18,879 bases of DNA from JANLHG01 sp964359745 (GCA_964359745.1 CAYHTR010000011.1:1-18879), one strand, 5' to 3'. Positions 1-6,772 are shown, counted from the stretch's first letter. Numbers and translations are program-made. Notes: generated by a model from the letters alone, not told the origin.

Positions 1-91
1 CCACATTAGTCAGTCGGATTAGTTTGGAAAAAAGTTCGTGCAAAGGATACAATTAGATCACCCAAAGAAACGTTCGCGAAATTCTGGCGGG

Positions 92-460
92 CTAAAAAAA
101 ATCAGACACTCTGGAAATTGCGATATTGTTCATGTCCTCATCATTATAATTATCAACATGAGAAGAAATACATAAAAAAACTACTGTCGCACCTCCCACG
201 ACAAACCAAACTCTTGGCCACTGGTTGGGTCTTAATCCAGAATTTGGAATAACGAGTTCAGTTTTCCAGAGTGTCCAAATATCATTTTGAGTTACGCGAT
301 GTAATTTAGCTGGAGCTATAACTTGCTTCGGCTGTGTTGGATTAAATTGAACTTCACACAATCTTTCGAAAGAAGATAAACCATCGCGTATAGTGCGAAA
401 TCGCCGCTCTAGAGCGGCGATTTCTTTCTGAATGCCGTCGTGATAAAAAAATTCAATCAT
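92..460 (-). CDS. Putative toxin of a Panacea-type toxin-antitoxin pair (RelE/HigB-like)
   Basis: A 122-aa protein. The likely role is the toxin of a two-gene module, because its ATG overlaps the stop of the upstream Panacea-domain gene (ATGA, 4 nt), the usual coupled arrangement. The N-terminus reads as one long charged helix (about residues 8-35, with KEIAALERRFRTI). The C-terminal half is beta-rich (WTLWKTELVI, then RVWFVVGG and VVFLCISSHVDNYND) and ends in a helix. That order of helix, strands and final Arg-containing helix resembles RelE/HigB ribosome-dependent mRNases, but this is fold-level recognition only. I cannot name catalytic residues. A 28-bp perfect palindrome lies inside the coding region, and the stop follows a run of eight T on the coding strand. 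Confidence 0.6.
   Translation of the reverse strand: MIEFFYHDGIQKEIAALERRFRTIRDGLSSFERLCEVQFNPTQPKQVIAPAKLHRVTQNDIWTLWKTELVIPNSGLRPNQWPRVWFVVGGATVVFLCISSHVDNYNDEDMNNIAISRVSDFF
397..424. repeat. 28-bp perfect palindrome inside the toxin gene
   Basis: Each arm is GAAATCGCCGCTCT followed at once by its exact reverse complement, with no spacer, centred at 410/411 on a TCTAGA. It is far richer in GC than its surroundings. In the toxin frame it encodes part of the N-terminal helix (residues E-I-A-A-L-E-R-R-F), which looks native. It could form a strong hairpin in the toxin mRNA just after the start region, or act as a symmetric DNA site. The palindrome is directly visible; any function is unknown. 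Confidence 0.85.
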
Positions 461-948
461 AAATCACCAAAATCGGTACCACGATAGAAAGCTAACTCAT
501 ATGGTATTTCTTTGCGTAATTCTGTACCAACATATGGTGCTTCTGCATGAGATAATTCTTCTAATTGTTTTCCATTCAAATGACCGTATTTGACCACAAT
601 TCGATCAAGCATTTTTTTATCCTCATCTGAAAAAACAGATAAATCAGGTTCAGTAAGACACTTGTAAATTTCTGTTGGGTTGTATCCTTCACGCTCCTCA
701 ACTTGTTCAATTCCAAGCATTTTACCTTTTGCCATTTCTTGAGTTATTTCTTCTAATGCAGAAGGAACTGGTCCCATAGGAAGTGCGTTGTATACATCAC
801 CAGTTATTGATTTTTGAATTTTTTCGTACAAGTCAAAATCAGCAAAATATAACAATTTCGCCAATTTTTTCTTTCCGCGTACTTCACCTTTTAGTTTCCG
901 ACACAAATACAAGACGGCATTTTGGTACTTTTTTCGGTTTAGAGACAT
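457..948 (-). CDS. Panacea-domain (DUF4065) antitoxin, SocA/GepA-like
   Basis: A 163-aa protein matching the Panacea (DUF4065) family of antitoxins by its signature: KKLAKLLYFADFDLY (residues about 27-41) followed by TGDVYNALPMGPVPSAL, the conserved 'LLYFaDf ... G..Y .. GPV' pattern. A helical C-terminal half follows. The family includes SocA, GepA and the PanA antitoxins, which neutralise many unrelated toxins by direct binding. Here it is the first gene of a two-gene minus-strand operon; its TGA overlaps the ATG of the 122-aa putative toxin. There is no extra DNA-binding domain, so the protein is essentially the Panacea domain alone. Family assignment is strong; the toxin partner is inferred from position. 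Confidence 0.85.
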   Translation of the reverse strand: MSLNRKKYQNAVLYLCRKLKGEVRGKKKLAKLLYFADFDLYEKIQKSITGDVYNALPMGPVPSALEEITQEMAKGKMLGIEQVEEREGYNPTEIYKCLTEPDLSVFSDEDKKMLDRIVVKYGHLNGKQLEELSHAEAPYVGTELRKEIPYELAFYRGTDFGDL

Positions 949-966
949 ACCTATATAATACTAAAA

Positions 967-994
967 ATTACAGTAAAGGGCAAACTCATGTCAA
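967..994 (-). promoter_or_regulatory. Candidate promoter of the Panacea TA operon
   Basis: On the minus strand TTGACA (989-994) and TGTAAT (967-972) are separated by 16 nt, giving a predicted start near 960 and a 12-nt leader. An alternative -10, TATTAT (955-960), sits exactly 6 nt before the ATG and would give a leaderless transcript, but it has no TGn or good -35. Confidence 0.5.
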
Positions 995-1047
995 TATAGT
1001 AAACGAGGTCAGACAAAATTTTGGTGTACTATAACCAAAAATAAAAC

Positions 1048-1076
1048 TTGAAAAAACCGATGATTTTTGCTATGAT
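1048..1076 (+). promoter_or_regulatory. Promoter of the methyltransferase pseudogene
   Basis: TTGAAA (1048-1053), a 17-nt spacer ending in TGC, then TATGAT (1071-1076). This is a near-consensus promoter with an extended -10. The predicted start is about 1083, six nt before ATG 1089. The promoter is intact although the gene is broken. Confidence 0.6.
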
Positions 1077-1088
1077 TTATTGATATTT

Positions 1089-1523
1089 ATGAAAGAAAAT
1101 GCTTGGTGGTCAGAAGAATACAGCTTTTTCGGGAAGCACTATCTTGAAGGAGATAATTCTAAAGAAGGTTATTTGACTGGTCAAAAACAAACTCTTGAAC
1201 AAAGAACTCAAGCAGAAGCGGAGGGTATTATTCGGCTTTTAGATTTAAAAGGAGAAGAAAAAATTTTAGATGTTCCGTCTGGTTATGGCAGATACAGTAT
1301 TGCTTTAGCGAAAAAAGGATTTAATGTCACTGGTGTTGAACTTAATGCAGTCCATTTAAGTGAGGCAATTAGAAATGCTCAAACAGCATAAGTGAAACCA
1401 GATTTTGTGAAAGGCAATATGATTGATATTTCACATAAAGAAGAATTTGAAGTATATTCAGACTGGAATAAAACCCCGTATTCTGAAGATTCAGAAGACA
1501 TGATTATTGTTGCGAAGAAATAA
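1089..1523 (+). pseudogene. Class I SAM-dependent methyltransferase, broken by a stop and an internal deletion
   Basis: The N-terminal part (MKENAWWSEEYSFFGKHY..., ATG 1089) leads into the SAM-binding motif I, EEKILDVPSGYGRYSIALA. The frame is closed by TAA at 1389-1391. The same frame then resumes as VKPDFVKGNMIDISHKEEF, the usual continuation of such enzymes, and jumps near 1449-1455 to the family's C-terminal end, YSDWNKTPYSEDSEDMIIVA, stopping at 1521-1523. So there is one nonsense codon plus loss of most of the middle of the protein (about 145 codons remain of roughly 250 expected). The product cannot be a working methyltransferase. Use of ATG 1089 rather than the upstream TTG 1080 fits the promoter. 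The expected intact form is from memory of the family. Confidence 0.8.
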
Positions 1524-1733
1524 TTAGATTCGTGCAAAGTGTACCTTCCAAATTAACCCTGGTTTTACATCAGCTATAGCTGGTAATAGATGATTAAGAA
1601 GCTGTTCTGCTGTCATACGAAATTTATTACCTTTTGCAGAGATTTTCACCCAACCATCTTTATCTCGAAAATATTTTTCGGTGAAGTTTTTTGTGCCTAT
1701 GGAAATTATATAACTATCATTTGTCAATTTCAT
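1524..1733 (-). CDS. Hypothetical 69-aa protein
   Basis: I do not recognise this small protein. It has no signal peptide or membrane segment. Visible features are an N-terminal beta-like stretch (SYIISIG), a charged middle (FTEKYFRDKDGWVKISAKG) and a probable helix (TAEQLLNHLLPAI). Its stop codon directly abuts the stop of the methyltransferase pseudogene on the other strand, with no intervening base. An extended -10 box lies just before its ATG, which supports it as a real transcription unit. It is divergent from cspA. Confidence 0.5.
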   Translation of the reverse strand: MKLTNDSYIISIGTKNFTEKYFRDKDGWVKISAKGNKFRMTAEQLLNHLLPAIADVKPGLIWKVHFARI

Positions 1734-1740
1734 TATTCAA

Positions 1741-1749
1741 ATAATACCA
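1741..1749 (-). promoter_or_regulatory. Extended -10 promoter of the 69-aa gene
   Basis: On the minus strand TGG-TATTAT, with 7 nt to the ATG (1733). The predicted start lies one nt before the ATG, so the mRNA would be essentially leaderless. No convincing -35 was seen. Confidence 0.5.
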
Positions 1750-1785
1750 TAAAAATTGCAAATCCTATCTAATTTTTTAATACTA

Positions 1786-1794
1786 TGCTATACT
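1786..1794 (+). promoter_or_regulatory. cspA: Extended -10 promoter of cspA
   Basis: TGC-TATACT gives a predicted start near 1801 and a 54-nt A/T-rich leader before ATG 1855, the longest leader among the promoters in this window. A TTGCAA at 1756-1761 is too far away to be its -35. Confidence 0.5.
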
Positions 1795-1804
1795 CTTGAT
1801 ATTG

Positions 1805-1824
1805 AGAAATGCAGTCGAATTTCT
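1805..1824 (+). promoter_or_regulatory. Stem-loop at the 5' end of the cspA leader
   Basis: AGAAAT (1805-1810) pairs with ATTTCT (1819-1824) around an 8-nt loop, starting about 4 nt after the predicted transcription start. Cold-shock mRNAs in other bacteria often carry structured leaders that act in stability or temperature response. The stem is only 6 bp and AT-rich, so this is a weak call. Confidence 0.3.
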
Positions 1825-1854
1825 AATTTTAATTTAAAAATAAAAAGCAAAAAC

Positions 1855-2052
1855 ATGACAGGAACAATCAAGACACTTACGGACAAAGGATTTGGTTTTA
1901 TTACTCGCGAAGGCGAAGCAAAGGACCTTTTCTTTCATTCAAAAGATTTGAATGGCGTGACATTTGATGCCTTAAAAGAAGGAGATACTCTTTCTTTTGA
2001 TGTAGTTGACGGCGAAAAAGGCCCAAGCGCAAAAAATGTAACGAAAGCGTAG
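1855..2052 (+). CDS. cspA: Cold-shock domain protein (CspA family)
   Basis: A 65-aa single cold-shock domain, an OB-fold that binds single-stranded RNA and DNA and works as an RNA chaperone. The RNP1 motif is KGFGFI (residues 11-16) and RNP2 is LFFHS. The C-terminus (EKGPSAKNVTKA) is the normal CspA ending, and the length is normal. The reading frame stays open upstream, but MTGTIKTL at ATG 1855 is the correct domain start. No clear Shine-Dalgarno precedes it. It is monocistronic, with its own extended -10 promoter and a long leader, and ends at a shared hairpin with the convergent 56-aa gene. Confidence 0.93.
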   Translation: MTGTIKTLTDKGFGFITREGEAKDLFFHSKDLNGVTFDALKEGDTLSFDVVDGEKGPSAKNVTKA

Positions 2053-2061
2053 TCAGAAATA

Positions 2062-2109
2062 AACGCAAAAGAATGAGCGCCGTATCGTATGATGCGGCGC
2101 TCTTGCGTT
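2062..2109. terminator. Bidirectional hairpin between convergent genes
   Basis: A 12-bp stem (2075-2086 with 2091-2102, one T-G wobble) carries a GTAT tetraloop and a GC-rich base (GAGCGCCG/CGGCGCTC). It is extended by an outer AACGCAA/TTGCGTT pairing (2062-2068 with 2103-2109), with six unpaired bases on one side. It lies between the stop of cspA and the stop of the minus-strand 56-aa ORF. The minus-strand side is followed by a T-rich run (ATTCTTTTG); the plus-strand T-run is 14 nt away and weaker. Confidence 0.65.
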
Positions 2110-2278
2110 ACTCTTCATTTTTTTGTCTTTCTTCCACAAGCTGAGCGAGACGCTCTTCTCGCTCTTCTTGTGCCTTTTCCCAATCATTTTGCCAGCTTGT
2201 CTTTTGTTCGATTTTTGGTTTAAACGACTGAGATGAACTGTTGAATGGAACAAACACTACATTTAGCTTTTTGTTCAT
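2108..2278 (-). CDS. Hypothetical 56-aa charged protein
   Basis: Begins MNKKLNVVFVPFNSSSQSF and continues with a strongly charged helical or coiled-coil C-terminus (NDWEKAQEEREERLAQLVEE...). I do not recognise the family. Support for it being real is positional: a near-perfect promoter ends 4 nt before the ATG, and a strong hairpin begins at its stop codon. It follows topA by 35 nt on the same strand but has its own promoter. No Shine-Dalgarno is present, so a leaderless start is implied. It overlaps a longer unrelated frame at 2053-2253, which I rejected. Confidence 0.6.
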   Translation of the reverse strand: MNKKLNVVFVPFNSSSQSFKPKIEQKTSWQNDWEKAQEEREERLAQLVEERQKNEE

Positions 2279-2288
2279 ACTAATACAT

Positions 2289-2317
2289 AGTATACACTAC
2301 TGTTGATAAAAAGTCAA
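2289..2317 (-). promoter_or_regulatory. Strong sigma70-type promoter of the 56-aa gene
   Basis: On the minus strand TTGACT (2312-2317), exactly 17 nt, then TATACT (2289-2294). Each box matches consensus at five of six positions. The -35 overlaps the topA stop codon. The predicted start is about 2282, giving a leader of about 4 nt. Confidence 0.75.
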
Positions 2318-4476
2318 ACGAGCTTATGTGGATTGTGATTTGGGCAAGTTTTTACAGAACATCTTTCTGGAATAGTTTTTGTGCCTTCCATCATCAGTGC
2401 TCCGCAAGTTGGACAGAGTTTACCAGTTGGTTTTGCTTTAATGGCATTTTTGCAATCAGGATAATTTGAACAGCTATAAAATAGACCAAATCTTCCACGC
2501 CTTTCAGTCATCATACCGTCTTTGCATAGAGGACATTTCACTCCAGTAGAGTTTTGTTTTTCAAGTTCGGCGTCTTTTTTAATAAATTTGCATTTTGGAT
2601 AACTGCCACAAGAAATAAATTTACCAAACTTTCCTTCTCGTTCAACTAATTTTGCTTTACCGCATTTTGGACAGATTTCATCTAATTCTTTTGGACCTTC
2701 AAGTTCTTTGCCTTCCATCGTTCTAGCACCGTTGCATTTTGGAAACCTTGAACAACTCAAAAATTTACCGTTTTTAGATAGTTTTATTACCATTGGCGAT
2801 TCGCATTTTGGACAATGAATTGATGATTCAGCTTCTCCCAAGTTTGTTACTTTTTCCATTTTTTCTTTTGATTTTACATCTTTAATAAATGGTGTATAAA
2901 AATCTCTAAGCGTTTTTTCGTAGTCAATTTCTCCTGTAGCTATTGTGTCTAATTTATCTTCCATTTCTGCTGTGAAAGTATCGCTAATATAATTGCCAAA
3001 GTTTTGCTCTAAAAAACTGGACACCACATCTCCAGTATCGGTAGGATGAAGGGCTTTATTGAGTTTATTCACATAACCTCTTTCTTCCAATGTTTTAATA
3101 ATACTTGCGTATGTTGAAGGTCTGCCAATACCTCTTTTTTCAAGTTCTTTAATAAGTCCCGCTTCAGAATATCGTGCTGGCGGTTGAGTTTCTTTTTCTT
3201 CAGTTTTAATTTCTTTCAGTATTAATTTTTCACCAACAGTGACTTTTGGTAATTCTACATCTTCACCTCGTGCGTTGGGATCAGCTAAAAGCCAGCCGGG
3301 GAATAACACTCGAGAGCCGTTTATGACAAAATCAGGAATATTTTTTGACGTAACGTTCGCTGTCATCTTTGTGCGAAGAATTTTTGCATCTGCCATTTGA
3401 GATGCCACGGTGCGTTGCCAAATTAAAGCATAAAGAGCTTTTTGTTCAGGAGTATGACCTGCATCTTCATCTGAAAAATGCGTGGGACGAATGGCTTCGT
3501 GAGCTTCTTGGGCATTTTTGCTTTTTTTAGAAAATACATGCGGAACATATAATCCTTTGCCATATTTTTTATCAATAATACCTGCGATTTGATTTTGAGC
3601 ATAACTGGATAATATCGTGCTATCAGTTCTCATATAAGTGATAAGTCCGTCTTCATAAAGTTTTTGAGCAATCCCCATAGTACGAGACGGACTCATTCCA
3701 AGACGAGTGCTAGCACTTTGTTGTAAAGTTGAAGTTATGAACGGAGACCGTGGAGTTCTTTTTGCTTCTGTTTCATTTAAATCGATAACAGTCCACGCTT
3801 CTTGATTGCTAATTTTCACAATTCTATCAACTTCTTTTTTATCTCGTGGTTCTTCCACACACACTAAAGTAAAAGGAGTTTTTGAAGCGTTTAAAACATC
3901 AGCTGTAATATTCCAAAATTTTTCCGATTTGAAAGCTCGAATTTCTCTTTCGCGTTCCATAATAATACGCAAGGCGGGGGATTGAACTCTACCAGCAGAA
4001 AGTCCGTAACGAACTTTTTTCCAAATTAATCCAGAAAGGTCGTATCCCACAAGCCGATCAAGCACTCTTCGGGCTTCTTGAGCTTTTCGGAGATTATCAT
4101 CAATATTTCTCGGATGAGTAATTGCTTCTTGCACCGCTTCTTTAGTAATTTCGTGAAAAACCACTCGTTTTGGATTTTTTAATCCAGTAGCTTCTTTGAT
4201 ATGCCAAGCAATTGCTTCACCTTCTCTGTCGGGGTCAGTCGCCAAAAGAACTTCTTCAGCTTTTTGCGAAAGCGATTTTAATTCAGAAACAATTTTTTCT
4301 TTACCGGGCGAGATTTCGTAATGAGGAATAAAACCGTTTTCTATGTCAATGGCTTTTTTATTGCTTTTTGGTAAATCACGAATATGACCAACTGACGCCT
4401 TTACGGTATATTTTCCGTCAAGGTATTTGGAAATTGTTTTTGCTTTGGCTGGTGATTCTACTATAAGTAATTTCAT
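2314..4476 (-). CDS. topA: DNA topoisomerase I (type IA)
   Basis: Relaxes negative supercoils by a transient 5'-phosphotyrosine break of one strand. The 720-aa protein has an N-terminal Toprim domain (LLIVESPAKAKTISKYL at 3-19, catalytic E7; DPDREGEAIAW at 81-91 with metal-binding D81, D83 and E85) and the type IA core with active-site Tyr281 in GLITYMRTDST. It ends in four C-terminal zinc ribbons, each with four cysteines: C555/558/575/581, C602/605/623/629, C648/651/669/675 and C688/691/706/711. Nothing is missing compared with standard bacterial TopA. It lies 11 nt downstream of dprA on the same strand, a common bacterial pairing. A TATAAT inside the dprA stop region could give it its own short-leader transcript. 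Confidence 0.97.
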   Translation of the reverse strand: MKLLIVESPAKAKTISKYLDGKYTVKASVGHIRDLPKSNKKAIDIENGFIPHYEISPGKEKIVSELKSLSQKAEEVLLATDPDREGEAIAWHIKEATGLKNPKRVVFHEITKEAVQEAITHPRNIDDNLRKAQEARRVLDRLVGYDLSGLIWKKVRYGLSAGRVQSPALRIIMEREREIRAFKSEKFWNITADVLNASKTPFTLVCVEEPRDKKEVDRIVKISNQEAWTVIDLNETEAKRTPRSPFITSTLQQSASTRLGMSPSRTMGIAQKLYEDGLITYMRTDSTILSSYAQNQIAGIIDKKYGKGLYVPHVFSKKSKNAQEAHEAIRPTHFSDEDAGHTPEQKALYALIWQRTVASQMADAKILRTKMTANVTSKNIPDFVINGSRVLFPGWLLADPNARGEDVELPKVTVGEKLILKEIKTEEKETQPPARYSEAGLIKELEKRGIGRPSTYASIIKTLEERGYVNKLNKALHPTDTGDVVSSFLEQNFGNYISDTFTAEMEDKLDTIATGEIDYEKTLRDFYTPFIKDVKSKEKMEKVTNLGEAESSIHCPKCESPMVIKLSKNGKFLSCSRFPKCNGARTMEGKELEGPKELDEICPKCGKAKLVEREGKFGKFISCGSYPKCKFIKKDAELEKQNSTGVKCPLCKDGMMTERRGRFGLFYSCSNYPDCKNAIKAKPTGKLCPTCGALMMEGTKTIPERCSVKTCPNHNPHKLV

Positions 4477-4486
4477 TTGTTTAAGT

Positions 4487-4492
4487 ATTATA
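4487..4492 (-). promoter_or_regulatory. Candidate -10 box for topA within the dprA stop region
   Basis: TATAAT on the minus strand contains the dprA stop codon (GTA TAA T). The predicted start is 4 nt before the topA ATG. It is preceded by TG, but without the extra base of a true extended -10, and no -35 is visible. Confidence 0.35.
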
Positions 4493-5363
4493 CACGATAT
4501 ATTTCACCACCGCTTTCTTTTATCAAACCTTTGATTTCAAGAATGCCTAATGTGGAGTTTATTTCGTGGGCTGGCTTATTGCTTATTCTAATTAATTCAT
4601 CTTTTTCAACCGGCTCGCACAATAAATCAAGCATCTCTTTTTCTTCAGTTGAGCATTCTTTGTATTTTAAATCAAGCATTTCTTGTCCATCTTCTGATCT
4701 TTCAAATCCTAACGCTTCAAGAATATCTGCTGAAGAAGTGATTGGTGTGGCACCTAATCTTAAGAGCATATGAGGACCTTCCGAATTTTTTGAATAAATT
4801 GAACCCGGCACTGTCAAAACGTCTTTATTGTAATCAGTAGCAAGCCGAGCAGTGATAAGTGTTCCTGATTTTTGACCGGCTTCAATTATAAGCACCGCTT
4901 GAGAAATAGCAACCATAAGACGGTTGCGTTCTGGAAATGTGTGTAACATTGCCATAAACTCTGGTTCATATTCCGAAATTAGAGTTCCCCCAGCTTCAAT
5001 AATTTTATCTGCTAATTTTCTATTATTTTGAGGATATATAACTTTTCTAGAAAGTCCAGAACCTGGTATTGCCACTACCTTTAATTTGGCTTTTAAGGCA
5101 GAATAATGAGATATAGAATCTATTCCAACCGCGAGACCAGAAACAATAGCAATTGGATATCCCTCTAGTCCTTCTATGAGTTTTTCACATACTTCTTTTC
5201 CGTAAGATGTGTATTTTCTTGAACCGACGACACAAAGATATTTTAAATCAGCGGATAGTATATCTCCTTCTATATAAAGCTTTTTGGGTGGATGTGGAAT
5301 ATGTGACAAACCTTCAGGCCATTCTTTTTTTTCAAATACGCGGATTGTTGATTTTGATGACAT
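4488..5363 (-). CDS. dprA: DNA-processing protein DprA/Smf
   Basis: Binds incoming single-stranded DNA during natural transformation and loads RecA. The 291-aa protein has the Rossmann-like DprA core with VGSRK (46-50), SGLAVGID (75-82), FPERNR (143-148) and SGTLITA (166-172), then PGS...NSEGPH. A C-terminal winged-helix (DML1-like) domain spans about 228-291. The N-terminal SAM-like domain of longer DprA proteins is absent; only about 35 residues precede the core. It heads a two-gene unit with topA and is divergent from serS across 45 nt. An extended -10 box sits just before its ATG. In CPR bacteria, retention of DprA fits with DNA uptake by type IV pili; no pilus gene is certain here. Confidence 0.95.
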   Translation of the reverse strand: MSSKSTIRVFEKKEWPEGLSHIPHPPKKLYIEGDILSADLKYLCVVGSRKYTSYGKEVCEKLIEGLEGYPIAIVSGLAVGIDSISHYSALKAKLKVVAIPGSGLSRKVIYPQNNRKLADKIIEAGGTLISEYEPEFMAMLHTFPERNRLMVAISQAVLIIEAGQKSGTLITARLATDYNKDVLTVPGSIYSKNSEGPHMLLRLGATPITSSADILEALGFERSEDGQEMLDLKYKECSTEEKEMLDLLCEPVEKDELIRISNKPAHEINSTLGILEIKGLIKESGGEIYRV

Positions 5364-5370
5364 TTCTTAT

Positions 5371-5379
5371 ACTATAGCA
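5371..5379 (-). promoter_or_regulatory. Extended -10 promoter of dprA
   Basis: On the minus strand TGC-TATAGT followed by 7 nt and the ATG (5363). The predicted start is one nt before the ATG, so the transcript would be leaderless or nearly so. Confidence 0.55.
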
Positions 5380-5383
5380 TTTA

Positions 5384-5392
5384 TGGTATTAT
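5384..5392 (+). promoter_or_regulatory. Extended -10 promoter of serS
   Basis: TGG-TATTAT, predicted start near 5399, leader of about 10 nt before ATG 5409. It lies back-to-back with the dprA promoter in a 45-nt divergent spacer. Confidence 0.5.
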
Positions 5393-5408
5393 TATATGAA
5401 ATATATTT

Positions 5409-6674
5409 ATGCTTGATATTAAATTTATAAGAGAAAATAAAGAGATAGTGCAAGAAGGCGTAAAGAAAAAAGGTCTTAAGTTTGATGTTGAAGAATTAAT
5501 TACTATTGATGAAAAAAGGCGAGAACTTCTATCGGCTATTGAAAAAAAACGCACAGAACAAAATGCTTATAGCGAAAAAATTCCTCGTGAGACAGATGGA
5601 GTTACTCGGTTGAAAATGATTGAATTCACGAAATCTCTTAAAGTTGAGCTTGCTGTTGACGAAGAAAAAATGAAAGGAGTTATGAAAGATTGGCAAAACT
5701 TGATGTTGAGGGTTCCAAATATTCCAGATATGTCAGTGCCAGATGGTTTAAATGATGCAGATAATAAGGAAGTAAGAGTGTGGGGTAAAAAGCCGGATTT
5801 TGGTTTTGTTCCTAAAAGTCATATAGAACTTATGGAATCGCTTGGTATGGTTGATGTGGTGCGAGGAGCAAAAGTTGCTGGTTTCCGCGGTTATTTTTTA
5901 AAAAATGACGGCGCATTGCTTTTGAATGCTGTTTTTCAATTTGTGCTTGATTATTTTGTTAAAAAAGGTGATTTTACTCCAATGTTTACACCAACACTTG
6001 TGCGGAGAGAAGCTTTTATGGGTACTGGTTATTTACCCCAAGGTGAAGAAGATTTGTATAAAACCCAAGACGATCTTTATCTTACTGGTACAGCAGAAGT
6101 ACCAACTATGGGATATTATATGGACGAAATTATAGATAAATCCAAGTTACCAATAAAATTTATCTCATTTTCTCCATGTTTCAGAAGAGAAGCAGGAGCT
6201 CACGGAAAAGATACAAAGGGCATATTTCGCATTCACGAGTTTTATAAACTTGAACAAGTTGTTTTATGCGAAGCTAGTCATCAAGAATCGGTAAAATGGC
6301 ATGAAGCTCTTACAGAAAATTCAGAGAAAATTTTGCAGGCCTTAAATCTTCCATATCATGTTGTTTTGAATTGCGGTGGCGATCTTGGTCTTGGTCAAGT
6401 AAAAAAATATGATCTTGAAGCGTGGGTGCCTTCTGAAGAAAAATATCGCGAGACACATTCCTCATCATATTTTCATGATTTTCAGACACGCCGGTTGAAT
6501 ATTAGATATAAAGATAGTGATGGTAAATTAAAATTTGCTCATTCGCTTAACAATACCGCTATTGCAGGTCCTCGTATTCTTGTTCCGCTTATTGAAAATA
6601 ATCAACAGGCCGATGGTTCAATCAAGGTTCCAGAAGTTTTGCAAAAATATTTAGGGAAAGATGTGATAAAATAA
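5409..6674 (+). CDS. serS: Seryl-tRNA synthetase
   Basis: Charges tRNA-Ser with serine; class II synthetase of 421 aa. The N-terminal arm is a long antiparallel coiled coil that grips the tRNA (about 1-105). The catalytic core contains the serine-site TGTAEVP (226-232), motif 2 FRREAGAHGKDTKGIFRIHE (258-277) and motif 3 NNTAIAGPRILVPLIENNQ (381-399). One small divergence: the usual 'SSCSN..DFQARR' stretch reads SSSYFHDFQTRR, with no cysteine. The start at ATG 5409 (MLDIKFIREN) is the normal SerRS N-terminus. It is a single-gene unit, bounded by the dprA divergence and by the foldback repeat that begins on its stop codon. Confidence 0.97.
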   Translation: MLDIKFIRENKEIVQEGVKKKGLKFDVEELITIDEKRRELLSAIEKKRTEQNAYSEKIPRETDGVTRLKMIEFTKSLKVELAVDEEKMKGVMKDWQNLMLRVPNIPDMSVPDGLNDADNKEVRVWGKKPDFGFVPKSHIELMESLGMVDVVRGAKVAGFRGYFLKNDGALLLNAVFQFVLDYFVKKGDFTPMFTPTLVRREAFMGTGYLPQGEEDLYKTQDDLYLTGTAEVPTMGYYMDEIIDKSKLPIKFISFSPCFRREAGAHGKDTKGIFRIHEFYKLEQVVLCEASHQESVKWHEALTENSEKILQALNLPYHVVLNCGGDLGLGQVKKYDLEAWVPSEEKYRETHSSSYFHDFQTRRLNIRYKDSDGKLKFAHSLNNTAIAGPRILVPLIENNQQADGSIKVPEVLQKYLGKDVIK

Positions 6675-6772
6675 CATCCCCCGCCCTTCGGGCACCCCCT
6701 TAGCCAAGGGGGATTTCCGTATTTAATCTCCCCTGACTAGGGGAGTACCGCGTAATCGCGGGGAGGGGTGTT
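6673..6772. repeat. 100-nt GC-rich multi-hairpin foldback repeat (REP/MITE-like)
   Basis: The ends are near-inverted (AACATCCCC at the left, GGGGTGTT at the right, one bulged base). Inside are four hairpins in a row: GCCC-TTC-GGGC; CCCCCTT-AGCC-AAGGGGG; CTCCCCT-GACT-AGGGGAG; CCGCG-TAAT-CGCGG. It is sharply richer in GC than the flanking genes. The left end overlaps the last two bases of the serS stop, and the right end supplies the TGT of the ftsQ extended -10 box. The layout suggests a non-autonomous mobile repeat or REP element; it may also terminate serS transcription. Confidence 0.8.

Noticed and set aside
1..91. Minus-strand reading downstream of the toxin stop (LARQNFANVSLGDLIVSFAR...) that could extend the toxin by a frameshift in the run of eight T, and a plus-strand TTGGAA-18-TACAAT promoter-like pair.
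   Set aside because: The extension has no recognisable family and needs a one-base error in a homopolymer; the promoter-like pair points into the antisense of the toxin gene. Neither can be supported from the sequence alone.
783..1034. 83-aa plus-strand open frame.
   Set aside because: Lies antisense to the Panacea gene and its promoter; composition is typical of a shadow frame.
2053..2253. 66-aa minus-strand open frame.
   Set aside because: It overlaps the 56-aa ORF in another frame, reads through the terminator hairpin, and lacks the promoter phasing that the 56-aa ORF has.
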